7,393 nt of DNA from an uncultured bacterium (GTDB lineage: Bacteria > Cyanobacteriota > Vampirovibrionia > Gastranaerophilales > Gastranaerophilaceae). Of this stretch, positions 6,037 to 7,393 are shown in pieces; the stretch's first letter is position 1; each line of letters begins with the position of its first letter. A program made the position numbers and the translations under genes. The notes under the pieces are model-generated. The model was not told where the DNA came from. It searched no databases and saw only the letters and a list, made by a program, of their open reading frames with translations. The DNA is taken from positions 1 to 7,393 of the forward strand of contig CALAWF010000215.1 in assembly GCA_937894665.1 (NCBI GenBank), given 5' to 3'.

Positions 6037-7233
6037 ATGAAAAAGAAAATTCTAATAAGTTTACTTTTGATAGGGCTTATGACTAGCGGAACTTTAATTT
6101 TCGCTCCAGCTTCATGTGCAGCTCAAAAGTTAACAAGAAAACAAAAAAAAGAGATTCAGTATTTGGATGTAGCATCTTCTGCTTTTGATATGAAACAGTA
6201 TGATACTGCTATAGAATATTTCACAAAGGCAATTGAATTAAATCCAACTAATGCAGAGAGTTATACCAAACGTGCAAATGCGAAATACTTGAGTGGAAAC
6301 TATAAAGATGCCGTTAAAGATTACACTGCGGCACTAGAAATCGATCCAAATAAAGAAAATATTTACTATAATCGAGGAATTGCAAATGCTAACTTAAAGG
6401 CCTATGATGCTGTAATTGCAGATTATACAAAAGAATTGGAAGTAAATCCTAAAAATATCAATGCTTACTTAAATCGTGGGACGACAAATGTCATGCTAAA
6501 TAAATTTGAGGATGCAATTTCTGATTTTACAAAAGCAATTGAGCTAGACAATAAAAATGAAATGGCTTATTACAATCGAGGAATAGCTAAACGTTGTAAT
6601 AAAGATTACAAAGGGGCATTGGAAGATTATTCAAAAGTTATTGAATTAGATAATAAATCGGTCGATGCTTATAATAATAGGGGGGTAGCTAAGTATTATT
6701 TGAAGGATTATTCCGGAGCAATTGCAGATTATGCAAAAGTTGTTGAATTGGATAAAAACTTTAAAAGAGTTTATTATAACAGAGGGCTAGCTAATTTAGG
6801 ATTATCTAAATACGAAGATGCGATAGTTGATTTTACAAAAGAAATTGAGCAAAATTCTAAAAATGATCAAGCATATTATGATAGAGGCTTGGCAGAAGCT
6901 AAGTTAGCTCATTACAGTTCTGCAATTGATGATTATTCGAAAGCAATTGAATTAAACTCTAAAAATGCGGATTATTATGCTGATAGGGGCGAATTATTGT
7001 ATCGTTCAGGCGGCGATTTGAAAAAAGCTGAGCAAGATTTGACAAAAGCAATAGAATTAGATAATTATGATGCTGAAAAGTATTTAACTCGTGCGATGAT
7101 TTTCTGCAAGCTAAAAATGTATCTTGTTGCAATTGATGATTTGAACATTGCAATTAAAATCAATCCGAAAAATACAGAAGCATATGATTTACGTTCTTAT
7201 GCAATAAAATCTTTGACTAGACAAGTTAAATAG
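6037..7233 (+). CDS. Exported tetratricopeptide-repeat (TPR) protein
   Basis: A 398-aa protein. Residues 1-29 form a typical Sec signal peptide: MKKK, a hydrophobic core, then PASCA with probable cleavage near 28-29. The Cys lacks a proper lipobox (Pro at -3), so a lipoprotein is unlikely. Residues 40-379 are ten consecutive TPR units of about 34 residues, with the recurring pattern Y.NRG.A...L..Y..AI.DY.KAIEL. Unit nine is 35 long. A final helix (380-398) probably caps the solenoid. No catalytic domain is present, so it most likely serves as a protein-binding scaffold in the cell envelope; the partner is unknown. Start choice: the ATG at 6037 gives the best signal peptide but has poor RBS spacing. 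An in-frame TTG at 6025 has AAAGG 8 nt upstream and would add four residues (M-V-L-I). Internal repeat units have diverged, so no recent DNA-level duplication is evident. Confidence 0.92.
   Translation: MKKKILISLLLIGLMTSGTLIFAPASCAAQKLTRKQKKEIQYLDVASSAFDMKQYDTAIEYFTKAIELNPTNAESYTKRANAKYLSGNYKDAVKDYTAALEIDPNKENIYYNRGIANANLKAYDAVIADYTKELEVNPKNINAYLNRGTTNVMLNKFEDAISDFTKAIELDNKNEMAYYNRGIAKRCNKDYKGALEDYSKVIELDNKSVDAYNNRGVAKYYLKDYSGAIADYAKVVELDKNFKRVYYNRGLANLGLSKYEDAIVDFTKEIEQNSKNDQAYYDRGLAEAKLAHYSSAIDDYSKAIELNSKNADYYADRGELLYRSGGDLKKAEQDLTKAIELDNYDAEKYLTRAMIFCKLKMYLVAIDDLNIAIKINPKNTEAYDLRSYAIKSLTRQVK
6154..7173 (+). repeat. Ten tandem TPR units (about 102 bp each) within the coding region
   Basis: Unit boundaries by protein residue are about 40, 73, 107, 141, 175, 209, 243, 277, 311 and 346, ending at 379. 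Units four to eight are the most alike, sharing YYNRG-type first helices and IELDNKN-type ends. The tandem-repeat DNA is prone to gain or loss of whole units. Confidence 0.85.
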
Positions 7234-7277
7234 ACATAATTTCCATCATTCGTATCAGGTTTAAATTTTGACATTGG

Positions 7278-7286
7278 TGCTATAAT
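7278..7286 (+). promoter_or_regulatory. Extended -10 promoter of the last gene
   Basis: TGCTATAAT is a perfect -10 with the TGn extension. No good -35 lies 16-18 nt upstream, which extended -10 promoters tolerate. The start near 7293 leaves a leader of about 17 nt containing the RBS AAAGGAG (7295-7301). Confidence 0.6.
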
Positions 7287-7309
7287 TGACTTGAAAAGGA
7301 GAGTCTTAT

Positions 7310-7393
7310 ATGGAAATTAAAATTGTAAAAAACACAAAAGAAGTCTTGTGTGATGTCTTGGTTGTAAATAAATTTGAAGGTAAAGAAACTTCA
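7310..7393 (+). CDS. pepA: Probable leucyl aminopeptidase (M17), N-terminal fragment
   Basis: The first 28 codons of a gene cut by the window edge. The ATG at 7310 has AAAGGAG 8 nt upstream and its own promoter. The residues (MEIKIVKNTKEV, then CDVLVVNKFEGKE) resemble the N-terminal, non-catalytic domain of M17 cytosol aminopeptidases, where a short strand is followed by D.LVV..FEGK. These enzymes release N-terminal residues from peptides using two metal ions. The catalytic domain is outside the window, so the name rests only on this short similarity. Confidence 0.55.
   Translation, partial: MEIKIVKNTKEVLCDVLVVNKFEGKETS

Noticed and set aside
7268..7286. TTGACA followed by TATAAT upstream of the last gene, read as a classic promoter pair
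   Set aside because: The two hexamers are only 7 nt apart, far too close for one sigma70 promoter. The TATAAT is kept as an extended -10; the TTGACA is taken as chance.
1..7393. Mobile elements, CRISPR arrays, tRNA or rRNA genes, prophage or defence genes
   Set aside because: No transposase or integrase motifs, regularly spaced repeats, tRNA cloverleaf or rRNA-like segments were seen anywhere in the window.

Overview
The window looks like a piece of the chromosome of an AT-rich anaerobic, fermenting bacterium. Strong GGAG-type ribosome sites, sigma70-like promoters, the standard genetic code and a fused AdhE would fit a Firmicute. My best guess is instead a gut cyanobacterial-lineage organism (Candidatus Gastranaerophilales, 'Melainabacteria'). 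That guess rests on two lineage-looking unknown proteins: a short secretion-less protein with an N-terminal VSFG motif, and a 168-aa protein with two hydrophobic segments. It is inference, not something the sequence proves.

Layout, left to right. Positions 1-1492, minus strand: a tightly packed N-terminal formylmethionine operon. It holds def (peptide deformylase), fmt (Met-tRNA formyltransferase; overlaps def by 8 bp) and the first codons of a third gene whose ATG overlaps the fmt stop. Fmt adds the formyl group to initiator Met-tRNA and Def removes it from the nascent protein, so the two act at either end of the same cycle. Positions 1578-2084, minus: an unrecognised 168-aa protein with two hydrophobic segments. 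Positions 2222-4906, minus: adhE, the bifunctional acetaldehyde-CoA/alcohol dehydrogenase. It ends in a textbook terminator and is preceded by a compact control region with two overlapping candidate promoters and an 18-bp palindrome. The palindrome fits a Rex (NADH/NAD+ sensor) operator, but the half-sites also fit the CRP/FNR pattern.

Positions 4986-5467 form a busy intergenic region. On the minus strand there is a strong intrinsic terminator with no annotated gene in front of it. A candidate promoter, an RBS and an 18-codon ORF lie just upstream of that terminator and could form a tiny transcription unit. On the plus strand a near-consensus promoter (TTGACA-17-TATAGT) and a full-length Shine-Dalgarno drive a 97-aa unknown protein. 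That promoter is flanked by two palindromes of identical design (AAGTG-N9-CACTT).

Positions 5762-6036 are non-coding, with a 13-bp perfect hairpin and a candidate promoter. Positions 6037-7233, plus: an exported protein built of ten TPR repeats. Positions 7310-7393, plus: the start of a gene resembling leucyl aminopeptidase (M17), with its own extended -10 promoter. Nothing mobile, no CRISPR array and no tRNA or rRNA were seen. The most interesting parts are the adhE operator and the 4986-5467 intergenic region.
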